This document shows positions 22,452 to 32,282 of a DNA stretch of 64,000 nucleotides, piece by piece (within the stretch, counting starts at the first letter, position 1; each line of letters begins with the position of its first letter). Source of the stretch: Fulvia fulva (Eukaryota; Ascomycota; Dothideomycetes; Mycosphaerellales; Mycosphaerellaceae); the NCBI RefSeq assembly GCF_020509005.1, contig NC_063022.1, forward strand, positions 2,604,001-2,668,000, read 5' to 3'. The notes under the pieces are model-generated. The model had not been told where the DNA came from, ran no database searches, and saw only the letters and a list, made by a program, of their open reading frames with translations. The translations under genes were made by a program, and so were the position numbers.

Positions 22452-22898
22452 TCATTGGGTCTCGTAGCGTTGCTTCAACGCACGGTAGCGTTTGAGGTAA
22501 TATCTGGAGTGGGTGTTCATGTTAGAGTGTTGCGAGATACCAGTCTAGAGGGTTGTGCCAGGCATGTGTAGATACTTACAGAGCTTCTATCTCTACAATG
22601 ATATGTTAGCAGCGCGATCAGGTCATCACGAAGAACAGACGGGCATACCTTTCTTGACATATTCGCCTTGGGCAATGCCTTTGCGGATCTCGTCTTCATC
22701 CCTGAGAGCTGACTTCGCCTTGAACGCCTTGTGAAGACGAGGCTTGAAGTAGCCGTACCCCACGGGATATTCTCTACCTAGATAGAGAAGCTCTGTGTGA
22801 TGATCAGTGGGTTGCCTTTGGGTGCAGTGGGTGCTCGGCTTCCGAGATGTACCTCTGTAAAGCCGGATGACTTCGTGGCGAAGTTGTGTTGACGACAT
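22452..22898 (-). CDS. LYR-motif protein, ETFRF1/LYRM5-like (mitochondrial)
   Basis: Four exons, complement(22452..22503, 22580..22592, 22649..22792, 22853..22898), give 84 aa, close to human ETFRF1 (90). The LYR motif is Leu13-Tyr14-Arg15 (EVIRLYR), followed by [46 protein letters not shown], which matches the LYRM5 family end to end. Exon 3 is only 13 nt. All introns (60, 56, 76 nt) begin GT and end AG, with donors GTACAT, GTATGC and GTAAGT. Known for the family: a small mitochondrial-matrix protein that binds electron-transfer flavoprotein and acts with the acyl carrier protein. The full product is visible only after splicing. Confidence 0.9.
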
Positions 22899-23184
22899 GC
22901 TGGGTGAGATGAATGTGGTTCAGAGCCAACGTCAAGGTCGTTTGCTCACTCTCGTGCTACTCGTGTACTGAAGACGACATGGGATGTGAAGCAGATCGAT
23001 GTTCAATGTTGTTGTCTTCGTGATCCCTCAATGACGAGCAAGAGCGATTGAGCTCGTTCCCCACCCGAGCTTCTGGTTTGCCGAGAGCCGAAGGCATTGG
23101 CCTTTCGAGTCTCGACCAGGAACATAGATCCTTACATCGCTCCTCACTCCCTCAACTCTGCCTACAGGTCGGGCATATCGCACC

Positions 23185-24196
23185 ATGGTGGCGGGAAAAG
23201 GGGCATCCGATCTGCGCAATGCAATGTTTGCAGCAAGACGCGCACTAAGCAGCAGAGGCACTGGCGCTGGTCGAGTCTCGAGTCAACTCTACTCAACAAC
23301 CTCCCCATCACAACCACCCACCACAATCTCCAACCCGCGATGGCTCTCCGAAGTGAAACACCGCATAGGCCACTGCATCACCTTCGGCCTCACCCGGTCC
23401 CAAACCCTCGAAGCCTCCCACATCCTCAAAGACCTCGGCACCTCCTGGCGCGAACTCCTCGCAGGCAGCGAAGGCTTCCTTACTGGGAAGCATCGACGTA
23501 GTATGTTTCGGTTACCTGTAGTATGGGGAGAGCAGGATTCGATGGTAAGGATGCGACATATGTGAGCTGTTGTGCATGATGCGCTCGGCTCGAGTGGAAT
23601 GTAGGCTAAGGTAGGTCAAAGGGTCATGTCAACAATGTTGTCTATAATCGCTATGCGGAGACGGGAAGGATTGGGTGGGCGAGTAAGTATGGACGGTATA
23701 TTGATCCTGAACATGCGGAGGAGTGGAATGGACTGTGGACGCCGAGGGGGGAGGGGTTGATTTTGAGGAAGATTACGACCGAGTTTAAATTTGTATGTTC
23801 ATTCTCATGCTTGACGAAGGATAATGTTGTACTAACGATCATATACAGCCCATGACATACCCGGACCACGTCACGATATACCACAAGCTAGGCACAGAGC
23901 CGACGGAGGGGACAGACACGTTTGATTTGCATGTCATTATCCTCAGCGAGCTGCATCAGCGACCTGCTGCACGCGTGCAAGAGGATTGCGTGCTGTATGA
24001 TTATATCAAGAGGAAGAAGACACCCATACGGCCTTTCATGTTTGATGTGCTGCGGGAGACGTGGAGGCTGCAAGAGGTTGCGAAGCGGGAGAATAGCCAG
24101 CGAGTGTCCGACTTGCTAGACCGGGTTCGACAGCTAGAGCTGCAGTCATGGGACAGAGCAGATGCAGTCGAGGACATGGGGAGTGCTGGCCGCTGA
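23185..24196 (+). CDS. Hotdog-fold thioesterase-like protein, probably mitochondrial
   Basis: Exons 23185..23544, 23622..23792 and 23849..24196 give 292 aa. The start is CACCATGG. The N-terminal ~40 residues are rich in Arg, Ser and Ala with no acidic cluster, resembling a mitochondrial presequence. The hotdog signature WGEQDSMGHVNNVVYNRYAETGR spans the exon 1/2 join: the acidic residue and GHVNN loop typical of 4HBT-type acyl-CoA thioesterases. Splicing is well supported: GTAAGG...CAAAG, and GTATGT...TACTAAC...ACAG. The C-terminus ends in a helix rich in Arg and Glu. The acyl substrate cannot be inferred. It is divergent from the ETFRF1-like gene (286 bp), another mitochondrial protein. Confidence 0.85.
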
Positions 24197-24989
24197 TGCT
24201 GCAGGACTCTCTGTTGACGCCGATTTGAGGAAGTGCGTGACGTGCCCATTCCTACCTGTCTCCGCGTCTTGTCGGGCGATCATTGGGTGATTCATGCTAC
24301 GCTACAGTCTCGTGACGTGCTGATGCTATCGCTGGTTGCTTGAAGGTGGAGAAGGCAAGCACTGCAAGCAGAGCAATTCTGCTGTGCGATGCACATCGCA
24401 TGGCTGTTCCGATGTGCAGCCAATCCTGCTGTGAGGTGCCGTGACGAGACTCCCCGCTGTGTGTGAGGAGGGAAAGTGATCGCCGTTGCAGGAACCACAG
24501 GTCATGCCGTTATGGGAGGCTGGCTAGTAGAAATGGTATGCCGATAGAAGGCCGACACCGCTGTGCAAAGAGACTGTTTCTGTTGCTGATGATGTTTGCG
24601 GGCGGCAAGGCGGCGAAGAGTCGGTGGCCTGGCCGCGGCAGTGTGACGACTGACGATGGTAAGGTCGTGTAGTGGCATTAGCATTACCGAAGAGAAAGTT
24701 TTGGTCGTGTTTTCTGGCAGAGGCAAAGTTTGTTTCCAAGTGCTGAGACTGAGCGAGTGTCACTACTGTGTGACTGTGTCACTGTTTCCAGCTGCGGCAT
24801 CTCCCGTGCGCTTGTGGGAGCGTCGACTCGATTCTGTCGCGGAGCCTCTACCTCTGACCTGACCGACTCCCACATATCGCCTATACCATACACCCACCCC
24901 TCCCGGTCCACCACATATCCCGGCTGGCTCGCCGTCTGTGAATAGACGAGCCAGGAGGGACCGACACATTTTGACCGGCCCCGAGTTTA
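24197..24989. other. Intergenic region upstream of acrB
   Basis: 793 bp with short frames only. The last 150 bp are pyrimidine-rich (CCCACATATCGCC...ACCCACCCCTCCC), fitting a promoter or 5' leader of the acrB gene. Confidence 0.5.
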
Positions 24990-27900
24990 ATGCCTCAGAA
25001 GGGCAAGACGAAGAACGCACCGAACCAGCACGACAAGCGCCACGAGAACGGCCTCGCACCGCCAGGCAAACGAGTTACGAGGCAGCGATCTAACGGACAG
25101 CTGAATGGGGAGCCCAATGGCAATGGGAAGCCCACCGCAGCGTCTGTTGTCACGCCGCCAGCCCTCCCCTCGAGAGGCCTAAACCAAGGCTTCAAGTTCC
25201 CGCGACCCGCAGACACCACCGCCAGCGCCCCCGACTCCGCCGCTGCCGCTCGCAAGGACTATGCGTCCCGATCGGATAGCGCAGAAAGAGACAGGACTTC
25301 CTCCAACGCTTCCGCAGAGAGTGTAGGTCCGTGTGGTGAGATGGCAGATCAGGCACACGAGCAGACCTCTACCACGCCCAGTGCGGAGGTGCCTCCTGCT
25401 GTGGACAATAATGGCAAGGCCTACGTAGCTCCGGCTCGAGGCACGTTATCTGCTGTCTCCACCATTCTGACTTACTATCCTCTGCGCGATGCCATCTCAA
25501 TCCTGATCCTCCTGCTGTCTCTGCCGCCAACCTTGGTTCTAGTCATCCAGGCCCTGTTCGCCTCGCTTACTTTCGTCCCGCCCACCGCCGGCATATCTCT
25601 GTCAACTCTACCCAATATCAAGGAGATGTTCAATTCCTCGAATTTTGGCTATCCTGCCATGTTTACGATATTCATGGTCGACGTATTGTTCTGGGTCTGC
25701 TGGTCGGTGGTTTGGAAACCTGTGCAGAACATATTTCTGGACTTGTCTCATGCAGTCGTGGCAGTCTCCCTCAGTGGAGCAGCTGCGACGACTGGCGGGC
25801 CGACGTACAGTATAGCGACATGTTCAATCATTGTCTGCGTGGTCCATGTGCTCCGGTACAAAGCGATTCATCTTACCGCTCTGGACTACCTCCGCTCCGT
25901 TCTACATAAACTGGATATCGGGTTACCTCTCGATGCGCCTAGTTTTGCAACATCTTTCAATTCAGTAACGCCACTTGAGCGTGGAATGGCCATGACGGCC
26001 ATTCGTACTATTCTTGGAATACACATAGTTTCGCAGGGCGTAACGACATGTATACGCCGCACACTCGCAAATGCCAAAGCAAACGAAAAAGATCAAACCT
26101 TACCAGCGATCACCAAAACCGATACAGAAGCTACGGCTGGTGCCGAGCATCCGAATCGTTCACCAACTGGCCTGTCTGACGGCCTGCAACCTCCGCACCT
26201 CTCTGGAAGTACTGATGGTCGCCCTCCCGGGCAGCCTCCAGCGCCTAAGAATCGAGAATCCAGTAGTAAGAAGAAGCGGAAACAAGCCAATCAGGTTCGA
26301 AGTCAGCAACCACTTTGGGCAGCTATTGCTAGTACAAAGGTCACTTTCGTTAAGGAAATGGAGCAGCGAGATGCGGCTGACGATGCTCGGGAAGCTGCTG
26401 CTATGGATAACAACACAACCAACCCATTCGTAAGTGCTACGAATACCACTACCGATCGTATCTGGATTTGCGAAGTTCGAGATACCGAGATCATTTTCGC
26501 CGTGGAGCTCTCTCCCGAGACAGCTGCGGAAAATGCCGACGACAAGGACCAATTGCCACCTGTTTCGACGGGTATCGATAGGTCGAAGCCTTTCTTCATT
26601 CGCATCAATGGTGCTGCCTGGAGCTCAACCCGGATCATGTCAAGTCAGGACGGGGAGGATGCCACCGATCGCTATGTGGGTGAGATCTTCGGTCTAGCTC
26701 CTAGGAGTAGCTACCTGTGCGAGGTCGTGAGCATCGCAAATCAGAAGGTACTGTGCTTTGCAGGCTTGATCACGCAGCCTGCACGCACACCCGAACAGGC
26801 TGCAGCTGGTCCACCTCCGCCACAGCATCAAGCCCTTCGTCCATCTTCACCCATCACCACGCTGAAACAGTCAATCATGTCGGCACAGGCCAAGCTCGAT
26901 GATGTTCGAAATCGTGGGAGGAAGACAAAAAAGGACCAGCGCGCTGCTCATGCCGACATAAAGAAGGAGATCAACACTTTGCGAAGCAAGCTTGATTCTT
27001 CCGCCATCGATGATCGTCAAAAGGGTCGCCAGCAGCAGCTCAGTCAGCACAAGAACCAGGCAGAGGAAGCGACGGCCGACATCAAGAGCCAGATCCAGGC
27101 TCTTGGCGAGATCCCCGCGGACCAAGTGCAGGAGTCGGAGGTCAAGAAGCGAGCCTATGAGTCTGCACTCAAAGCCAAGAAAGCCGCAGAGCGTGATTTC
27201 GAGGAAGCGAAGGCCGAGCAGGACCGCGAGCTGGATGCCCTGAAGAACGAAATCAAGGCTTTCGAGTCGAAGAAGGAGAAGCTGGCGGCGAAAAGCGCTC
27301 AGCGTGCCTATGAACTAGAGAAGCTTCAGCGGGAGTACCAAGCTAAGCTGTCAGCTAAGCAGAAGCAAGACCTTGAGCGCCATCAGCGTCAGAAGGAGCA
27401 TGAGAAAGTGACCTCCATGATTGCGCAGATGGAGGCTGAGGCTAATTCGCACATGAGCAAGGCGAACGATGCCTATGCTGCTTCTGCTGCTCTACAACGC
27501 TGGTCGACTCAACCTCCTCCGGGCTACCCTGGTTACTCTTCACCACCGACTCCAGAAGGCGCACTACCTGGCTCTAATGGTCAAATCAGCCCTCAAGCAA
27601 ACGGCTTCCCACCCGGCGCTTTCTCCCAACCCTTCGGCTCGCCCTTTCAACACCATGCTTCTCCAGCCGGCGCACACGCACGACCTGGCGGTGTTCATCG
27701 TGGTCGAAGCTCTTCAATGCTTAGCCAGTACTCCGGCTTCACTGACAATGGCGACGACTTCACTTTCATCCCTGGAGACCATCGTCATCAGAACTCCTGG
27801 TCTGTCCAGCCGAATGCCATTGCCGGTGCTACTGAAGAGCGCAAGGCCAGTGAAGGCGACAACACTTCTGGATCGGGATCTGGTGGAGCGAGCTTGATGA

Positions 27901-28058
27901 ATGGAAGCACGAATGGATCGAATAGTCCTCGGCCTGAGGCTAAACCTTTCATTCCCGGTGCTGCTGCGAAACCTGTGGGTACGATTGGGCCGCCGAGTAA
28001 GAAGGCGCCTCAGAGTCCGACTGCGATGCATGCCGGTGCGGCTGGAAACGGTAGATAG
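24990..28058 (+). CDS. acrB: Ubiquitination network signalling protein AcrB-like
   Basis: A single exon, 1022 aa, close to Aspergillus nidulans AcrB (about 1015). A disordered N-terminus (1-150) is followed by hydrophobic segments near 167-195, 222-245 and 255-285 (ILILLLSLPPTLVLVI, FTIFMVDVLFWVCW, SIIVCVVHVL). Next come a Lys-rich linker, a beta-rich segment around 490-590, a long charged coiled coil (about 623-833) and a Pro/Gly/Ser-rich tail. This matches the described AcrB layout of membrane segments plus coiled coil. In Aspergillus, acrB acts in the CreB/CreC deubiquitination network that controls carbon metabolism and transporters. Identity rests on architecture and remembered sequence style; a database search was not possible. 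Confidence 0.82.
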   Translation: MPQKGKTKNAPNQHDKRHENGLAPPGKRVTRQRSNGQLNGEPNGNGKPTAASVVTPPALPSRGLNQGFKFPRPADTTASAPDSAAAARKDYASRSDSAERDRTSSNASAESVGPCGEMADQAHEQTSTTPSAEVPPAVDNNGKAYVAPARGTLSAVSTILTYYPLRDAISILILLLSLPPTLVLVIQALFASLTFVPPTAGISLSTLPNIKEMFNSSNFGYPAMFTIFMVDVLFWVCWSVVWKPVQNIFLDLSHAVVAVSLSGAAATTGGPTYSIATCSIIVCVVHVLRYKAIHLTALDYLRSVLHKLDIGLPLDAPSFATSFNSVTPLERGMAMTAIRTILGIHIVSQGVTTCIRRTLANAKANEKDQTLPAITKTDTEATAGAEHPNRSPTGLSDGLQPPHLSGSTDGRPPGQPPAPKNRESSSKKKRKQANQVRSQQPLWAAIASTKVTFVKEMEQRDAADDAREAAAMDNNTTNPFVSATNTTTDRIWICEVRDTEIIFAVELSPETAAENADDKDQLPPVSTGIDRSKPFFIRINGAAWSSTRIMSSQDGEDATDRYVGEIFGLAPRSSYLCEVVSIANQKVLCFAGLITQPARTPEQAAAGPPPPQHQALRPSSPITTLKQSIMSAQAKLDDVRNRGRKTKKDQRAAHADIKKEINTLRSKLDSSAIDDRQKGRQQQLSQHKNQAEEATADIKSQIQALGEIPADQVQESEVKKRAYESALKAKKAAERDFEEAKAEQDRELDALKNEIKAFESKKEKLAAKSAQRAYELEKLQREYQAKLSAKQKQDLERHQRQKEHEKVTSMIAQMEAEANSHMSKANDAYAASAALQRWSTQPPPGYPGYSSPPTPEGALPGSNGQISPQANGFPPGAFSQPFGSPFQHHASPAGAHARPGGVHRGRSSSMLSQYSGFTDNGDDFTFIPGDHRHQNSWSVQPNAIAGATEERKASEGDNTSGSGSGGASLMNGSTNGSNSPRPEAKPFIPGAAAKPVGTIGPPSKKAPQSPTAMHAGAAGNGR

Positions 28059-28920
28059 TGAGCTTGCAATGATGCGGTTCGTGTTGTGTCATACCTTGAC
28101 TCTCACCTTTCTCGCTGTGCTTCTTCTTCTTCGCTGATATGTGATGACTATGATCCGATCCTCGGCATGGCCCCTGTAAACTGCCTGCTGCTGACACGTC
28201 TCGTAGGAGAACTAACATCACGTGATTGCTTAGCTTCGCGCTAAAGCTAGCGACCGGAGCTAAGGAAATCATCCGTACTGGAGGGTATATCTGTCTCCTT
28301 CAATCCTTCCAACTTCTCTACACTTCACTCCCTCGACTACGGCTTGCCAAACATGCCTTTACACAGCTCTCCAGTGCGTCTCGGCACTGCCTGGACATGC
28401 TCATCACGCGACGAGCTACGATGCTATCACACTTCCGCACGACGGTCACGACCGGAATTTTGATAAGCTACCATCATCTCATGACCATGCAATCGCAATA
28501 CAACATTGTCGAGGATCATCAATTCTCAGGCTATCAAGCAGTTTATTGTAGCAAGGCTGGAATTCAGGCATACCGAGGGGTCGAAAATTTGGATTCCGAG
28601 GACCTGGAGCTGGTCAAACTTCCCTGCTATGAGGTGCTCAATAGAAGTCAGCCTTCTCGCCAGCGCCAAGATTGGGGTGGTCAGTAGCAGTTATTTCGCT
28701 GGCCTCGTGTCCTCGAATTGTCATTCTTGAGGATAAGAGAACTCTGATACCTGATCCTGCAATCTTTAAAAAGGTATATAAATTGATATGGTATGTCGAT
28801 GCTGCCTTTTTCCTTTGTTATTTCCGCATCCTTCCATCACAATACATCCTTCGAAGACCTAACTTCAGAACAACATATCTGTTCAGAACAAAATATCTAT
28901 CTATACAACAGCGCTTTGAG
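28059..28920. other. Intergenic region acrB / F-box gene
   Basis: 862 bp. A plus-strand frame ending at 28687 is open for 153 codons but begins without ATG and shows no domain. The downstream end holds the TATA element listed next. Confidence 0.4.
28775..28782 (+). promoter_or_regulatory. TATA box of the first tandem F-box gene
   Basis: TATATAAA within an A/T-rich patch, 139 bp upstream of the ATG at 28921. The position fits a core promoter with a leader of about 100 nt. This assignment is inferred from sequence and spacing alone. Confidence 0.5.
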
Positions 28921-31248
28921 ATGACAAGAAAGTATGGGCCCTCCGGGGCGTCAAGGGTTACGGACGCGCGATACACTAGCTACAAGACTTCAAAATCCGA
29001 GGAAAGTCCCGAGAATGCTCTGCGGCGCTCGGTAAAGATCGTGCAACACTTGTCGTTGGCGATTCTGAGGCCTCTGCCGTCATCAGGTAAAATCAACAGA
29101 GGCTCCGGAGCTATCGGTACTCCGTCCGCCAAGCCCAAGCATGGGAGCATGCAAAGGCACATGGACAAGGAAAACTACGGTGGCTATACATTACTGCAAG
29201 CGTACTTGCATGGTGTTCCACTTAGCTATAGTGGCTACTACACAAACGATGAGCACCATTTCAAGCAAGACTATCCGCCGACTACAAGTAAGCCGCCCGA
29301 AGCACCGAAGGAGGGCGTCGTGGGTCGGCTGGGGCTGTTGAGACAAGACCTGAACCGCAGCATCCGCTCCACACCCCAAGTTGCGCTTCCTCAACATCAT
29401 GTCGTCCCGCTCGTTATGGACGTGAGGCTCGAGGAGCTTCAGGGTGCTCACCTACCTGGCACGGAGGACGCATTTCAGCAAGATGCTGATCTTGTGTCGG
29501 AGAAAGCCACAGGCAGCTTGCCTACAACTACCCTCGATCTCGACGCCAAGGCTGGGCAAGCTAGTCAGCAGGATGACGTGGAGCATACGGATTCGACTCT
29601 CGAGTGTGATGAAGAGATGGCCGAAGCCCGAGTCCCTGACGAGCAGGCCACTGCGGCTCAGTCGTATCTGCAGCGTATGGTTGGCCGGGGGGATGATCGC
29701 GAGGTATCTGACACGCACCCTGGCGGCGGTCAACGCCATGACCCATGCAGCATACCAAGTATCATTAACGACAGGCCCATGCTCAGGTCTAATTCCCTTG
29801 TCCAGGACGATACCGATAAGACGGAGGATGCAAGTGCCAAGGCTTTGTCCGAAGCAAGCACTATTGTTGACAACGCCGAGAGCGACACGGAAGAAGGCTT
29901 AGGGGGACTCGACGGTTCCAGCGACGTGCTCAACGATAGGTACAGTGCACGGCTTGATGCTCCGCCGTCCAAGCTGGACACAAATGCTGCTGGCACCACA
30001 AGGCGTGGGGGCCTACTCTCACCAAGACCCACTCCATCACCAGAACCCTATCGGCCAGATGCCGAATCCGATATGGATGAGGGCCTGACGACATCAAGCG
30101 CCTATACGTCGACAACTTCCACCCCGAGCCCACTCGAGCATGTTGAGGACACTGGGCCTGTGAAGGATCTCAGGTTTGCTGCAAGTGGGCAAGCTGAAAC
30201 GAAATATTCGCCTGAGCCTTCGTCCAGTGGCGCTATGACCTGGCCGCAAGACTGCAATGCCCTCGAGCCGGAATCGCAGAGACCCGCGCCCTTCTCCAAC
30301 CTGCCCAACGAAACCACACTCCGTGTGATGTTCTACGTGGGACTTACAGAACTTCTCAAGTTACGATTGGTCTGCTCGCACTTTGGCGCCCTCATCGACG
30401 AGAAATCGAACCTCTCGCTGCTCATGAAATGGCCGCAAGTCATCGCAGGGCTCGACTTCGCGAAACTCATAGGCATTACGCGCTACAATATCCGTGATAT
30501 CGATTACCTCGACACTTTAGCAGACATTGTCACGCGCAGAGGCCTGTGGCTCACCAAAGATCCGTATATCCTGAGTGTTTACATCATCATGGACATCTTC
30601 GTGCGTCAAGGCCACACTGCTAGTGACCCGCCGCCACGCAATGTTTGGAATGACTTGTGGAGAGTGGGCTACAACCTCTGGCAGATCCACATACAGCATC
30701 ATGGCCCCCCGAACTTGAGATGCCAGGCCTGGGTCTACTGCTGGGGCTTGTTGGACTTTCTTAGTCGCTTGGAAACCCTTCCACTGAAACCGTACGGCAT
30801 AACGAAGGAGAAGATCGTGGAATGGTACAAAAAGCTGACTGAGACTCCTGGGGGCTATTTGCAGGGGCCCAGGCCCGTAGCAGTAGGGCCTCTCAATCGC
30901 CACGACCCTCTCAAGATGCCAGACTATCCTCTCACTGGCCTTTACGCTTTCAACAACAAGCTTACCGGTCTACCGAGGGCCTACGAACTCGAGATTCATT
31001 ACAGTCCACCGATTGTACCAAACGCAGCGAATCGATTGTCAAATCTGTTCGACATTCCTGAACTGCCGACGCAATTCGAAGCTTATGGAAGGTTGTATAA
31101 GAATGGGTACACTTTTGCTTGGTGTGTACACCGCAAGCCTGTTTTGGACAAGATCAAAGGCATATTCACTGGAGAGCCCAGATATGACCGCCAAGCATTG
31201 AGATCTAACGAAAAAGCTATCGTCATCGAGGACCTCTTCCTCTATTGA
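28921..31248 (+). CDS. F-box protein with long disordered N-terminus (tandem paralogue 1)
   Basis: 775 aa from the ATG at 28921. Residues 1-450 are acidic, Ser/Thr/Pro-rich and low in structure. The F-box follows (about 458-495: NLPNETTLRVMFYV, then LLKLRLVCSHFGALID), then a conserved C-terminal half of about 280 residues with TRRGLW, PYILSVYIIMDIF, LWRVGYNLWQIHIQ, TPGGYLQG, PLTGLYAF and GYTFAWCVHRK. The same blocks recur in the same order in the gene at 32282, so the two are tandem duplicates. F-box proteins join Skp1 in SCF ubiquitin ligases; the C-terminal half would select the target, which is unknown. Confidence 0.8.
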   Translation: MTRKYGPSGASRVTDARYTSYKTSKSEESPENALRRSVKIVQHLSLAILRPLPSSGKINRGSGAIGTPSAKPKHGSMQRHMDKENYGGYTLLQAYLHGVPLSYSGYYTNDEHHFKQDYPPTTSKPPEAPKEGVVGRLGLLRQDLNRSIRSTPQVALPQHHVVPLVMDVRLEELQGAHLPGTEDAFQQDADLVSEKATGSLPTTTLDLDAKAGQASQQDDVEHTDSTLECDEEMAEARVPDEQATAAQSYLQRMVGRGDDREVSDTHPGGGQRHDPCSIPSIINDRPMLRSNSLVQDDTDKTEDASAKALSEASTIVDNAESDTEEGLGGLDGSSDVLNDRYSARLDAPPSKLDTNAAGTTRRGGLLSPRPTPSPEPYRPDAESDMDEGLTTSSAYTSTTSTPSPLEHVEDTGPVKDLRFAASGQAETKYSPEPSSSGAMTWPQDCNALEPESQRPAPFSNLPNETTLRVMFYVGLTELLKLRLVCSHFGALIDEKSNLSLLMKWPQVIAGLDFAKLIGITRYNIRDIDYLDTLADIVTRRGLWLTKDPYILSVYIIMDIFVRQGHTASDPPPRNVWNDLWRVGYNLWQIHIQHHGPPNLRCQAWVYCWGLLDFLSRLETLPLKPYGITKEKIVEWYKKLTETPGGYLQGPRPVAVGPLNRHDPLKMPDYPLTGLYAFNNKLTGLPRAYELEIHYSPPIVPNAANRLSNLFDIPELPTQFEAYGRLYKNGYTFAWCVHRKPVLDKIKGIFTGEPRYDRQALRSNEKAIVIEDLFLY

Positions 31249-32281
31249 GTCGGGGAAAAATTTGCTTGGACTATCCGGACCCGGACCAGACGACTTTACA
31301 CTCTCAGTCTTTAAGCGTCCCCACACGCTTGGCTACTGTTATGCGTTATAGCCTTCTATCAAATCGCATCTTGGATAAATTAATGAATGTGATGATGAAT
31401 CTCTAAAAGCTACAAGCATCTCGCTGCACCAGTTGTAAGAGCAGACACATCAGCATGCTTGACGCCTGCTACAAGGTATCCTACTCGTCATGTGTCATTC
31501 TTGCTCACCAGCTCGAGCGAGCATGATGGTGAAGGACCCTATGTTCCTCTGTATAGAGAGACTTTATGGCTTGGCGTTGCAGCCGCAATCTTGTGCGTGG
31601 AAAGCTGGCCTTTCTTCGAATGCTGATACACCTTCGCGACGCTCGCCGCTCCAACAGCTTTCACCGACACATCAACAGCTTGCTGCAGGCATATGCAAAT
31701 GCGACTCCGCGGACATGAATGGTATGCCGATAATATGAAATAAAGTGGCTCGTCACCTCGTGATCGTCATCAATGCTCTGGACCTACCGTACACCTCTTA
31801 AAACCGCAACGCTACAATAAGCCGCGGCCTTCACAAAGACTGTGACTTGCTCGCAAGAGCGTGGGGTCTGCGGCATCCTCGCGTTCTGCCCACACTTTGG
31901 CTCGACGAAGCGGAAGTATCGATCAAGGAACATGCCCTTCGAAGGAGCGCCTGAGAGTGGCCGCAGGAGCTTCTCAGGACCTCTTCAACAAATCCTTAGA
32001 CACACCTTCTTGCCATATTAAACCGGAAATGCTGCTTCCTGTCCTCTTCTACGCGCAAATTTCTTGGTTGATCCCACCTCTGGAGTACTTTTACGACCGT
32101 TACTCTCTCGAACACATATCATTGCAACCACGCGTCCGGCACAGACAAACGCCCATTATCATTCCTGCTCACATCAGAGATCTCAACAAGAGTACTTTCT
32201 CGACCGTCACTCACTCAAACATACATTTGCGCCCGCACGTCTGGCACAAACAAACGCCAACTATCAGTTCCTGCTCGCATC
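31249..32281. other. Intergenic region between tandem F-box genes
   Basis: 1 kb without a supported gene. It contains the 107 bp-period duplicated leader of the downstream gene (listed next). The frame open at 31861-32409 overlaps that leader and is not convincing. Confidence 0.45.
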
Positions 32282-32282
32282 A
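32083..32282 (+). repeat. Two-copy direct repeat (107 bp period) in the F-box gene leader
   Basis: GAGTACTTT(T/C)(A/T)CGACCGT at 32083 and again at 32190 opens two copies of about 93 bp that stay alignable through CGGCACAGACAAACGCC / TGGCACAAACAAACGCC and TTCCTGCTC(A/G)CATCA. The second copy ends exactly at the A of the start codon of the gene at 32282. The copies have diverged by roughly a fifth, so the duplication is not recent. Confidence 0.85.
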
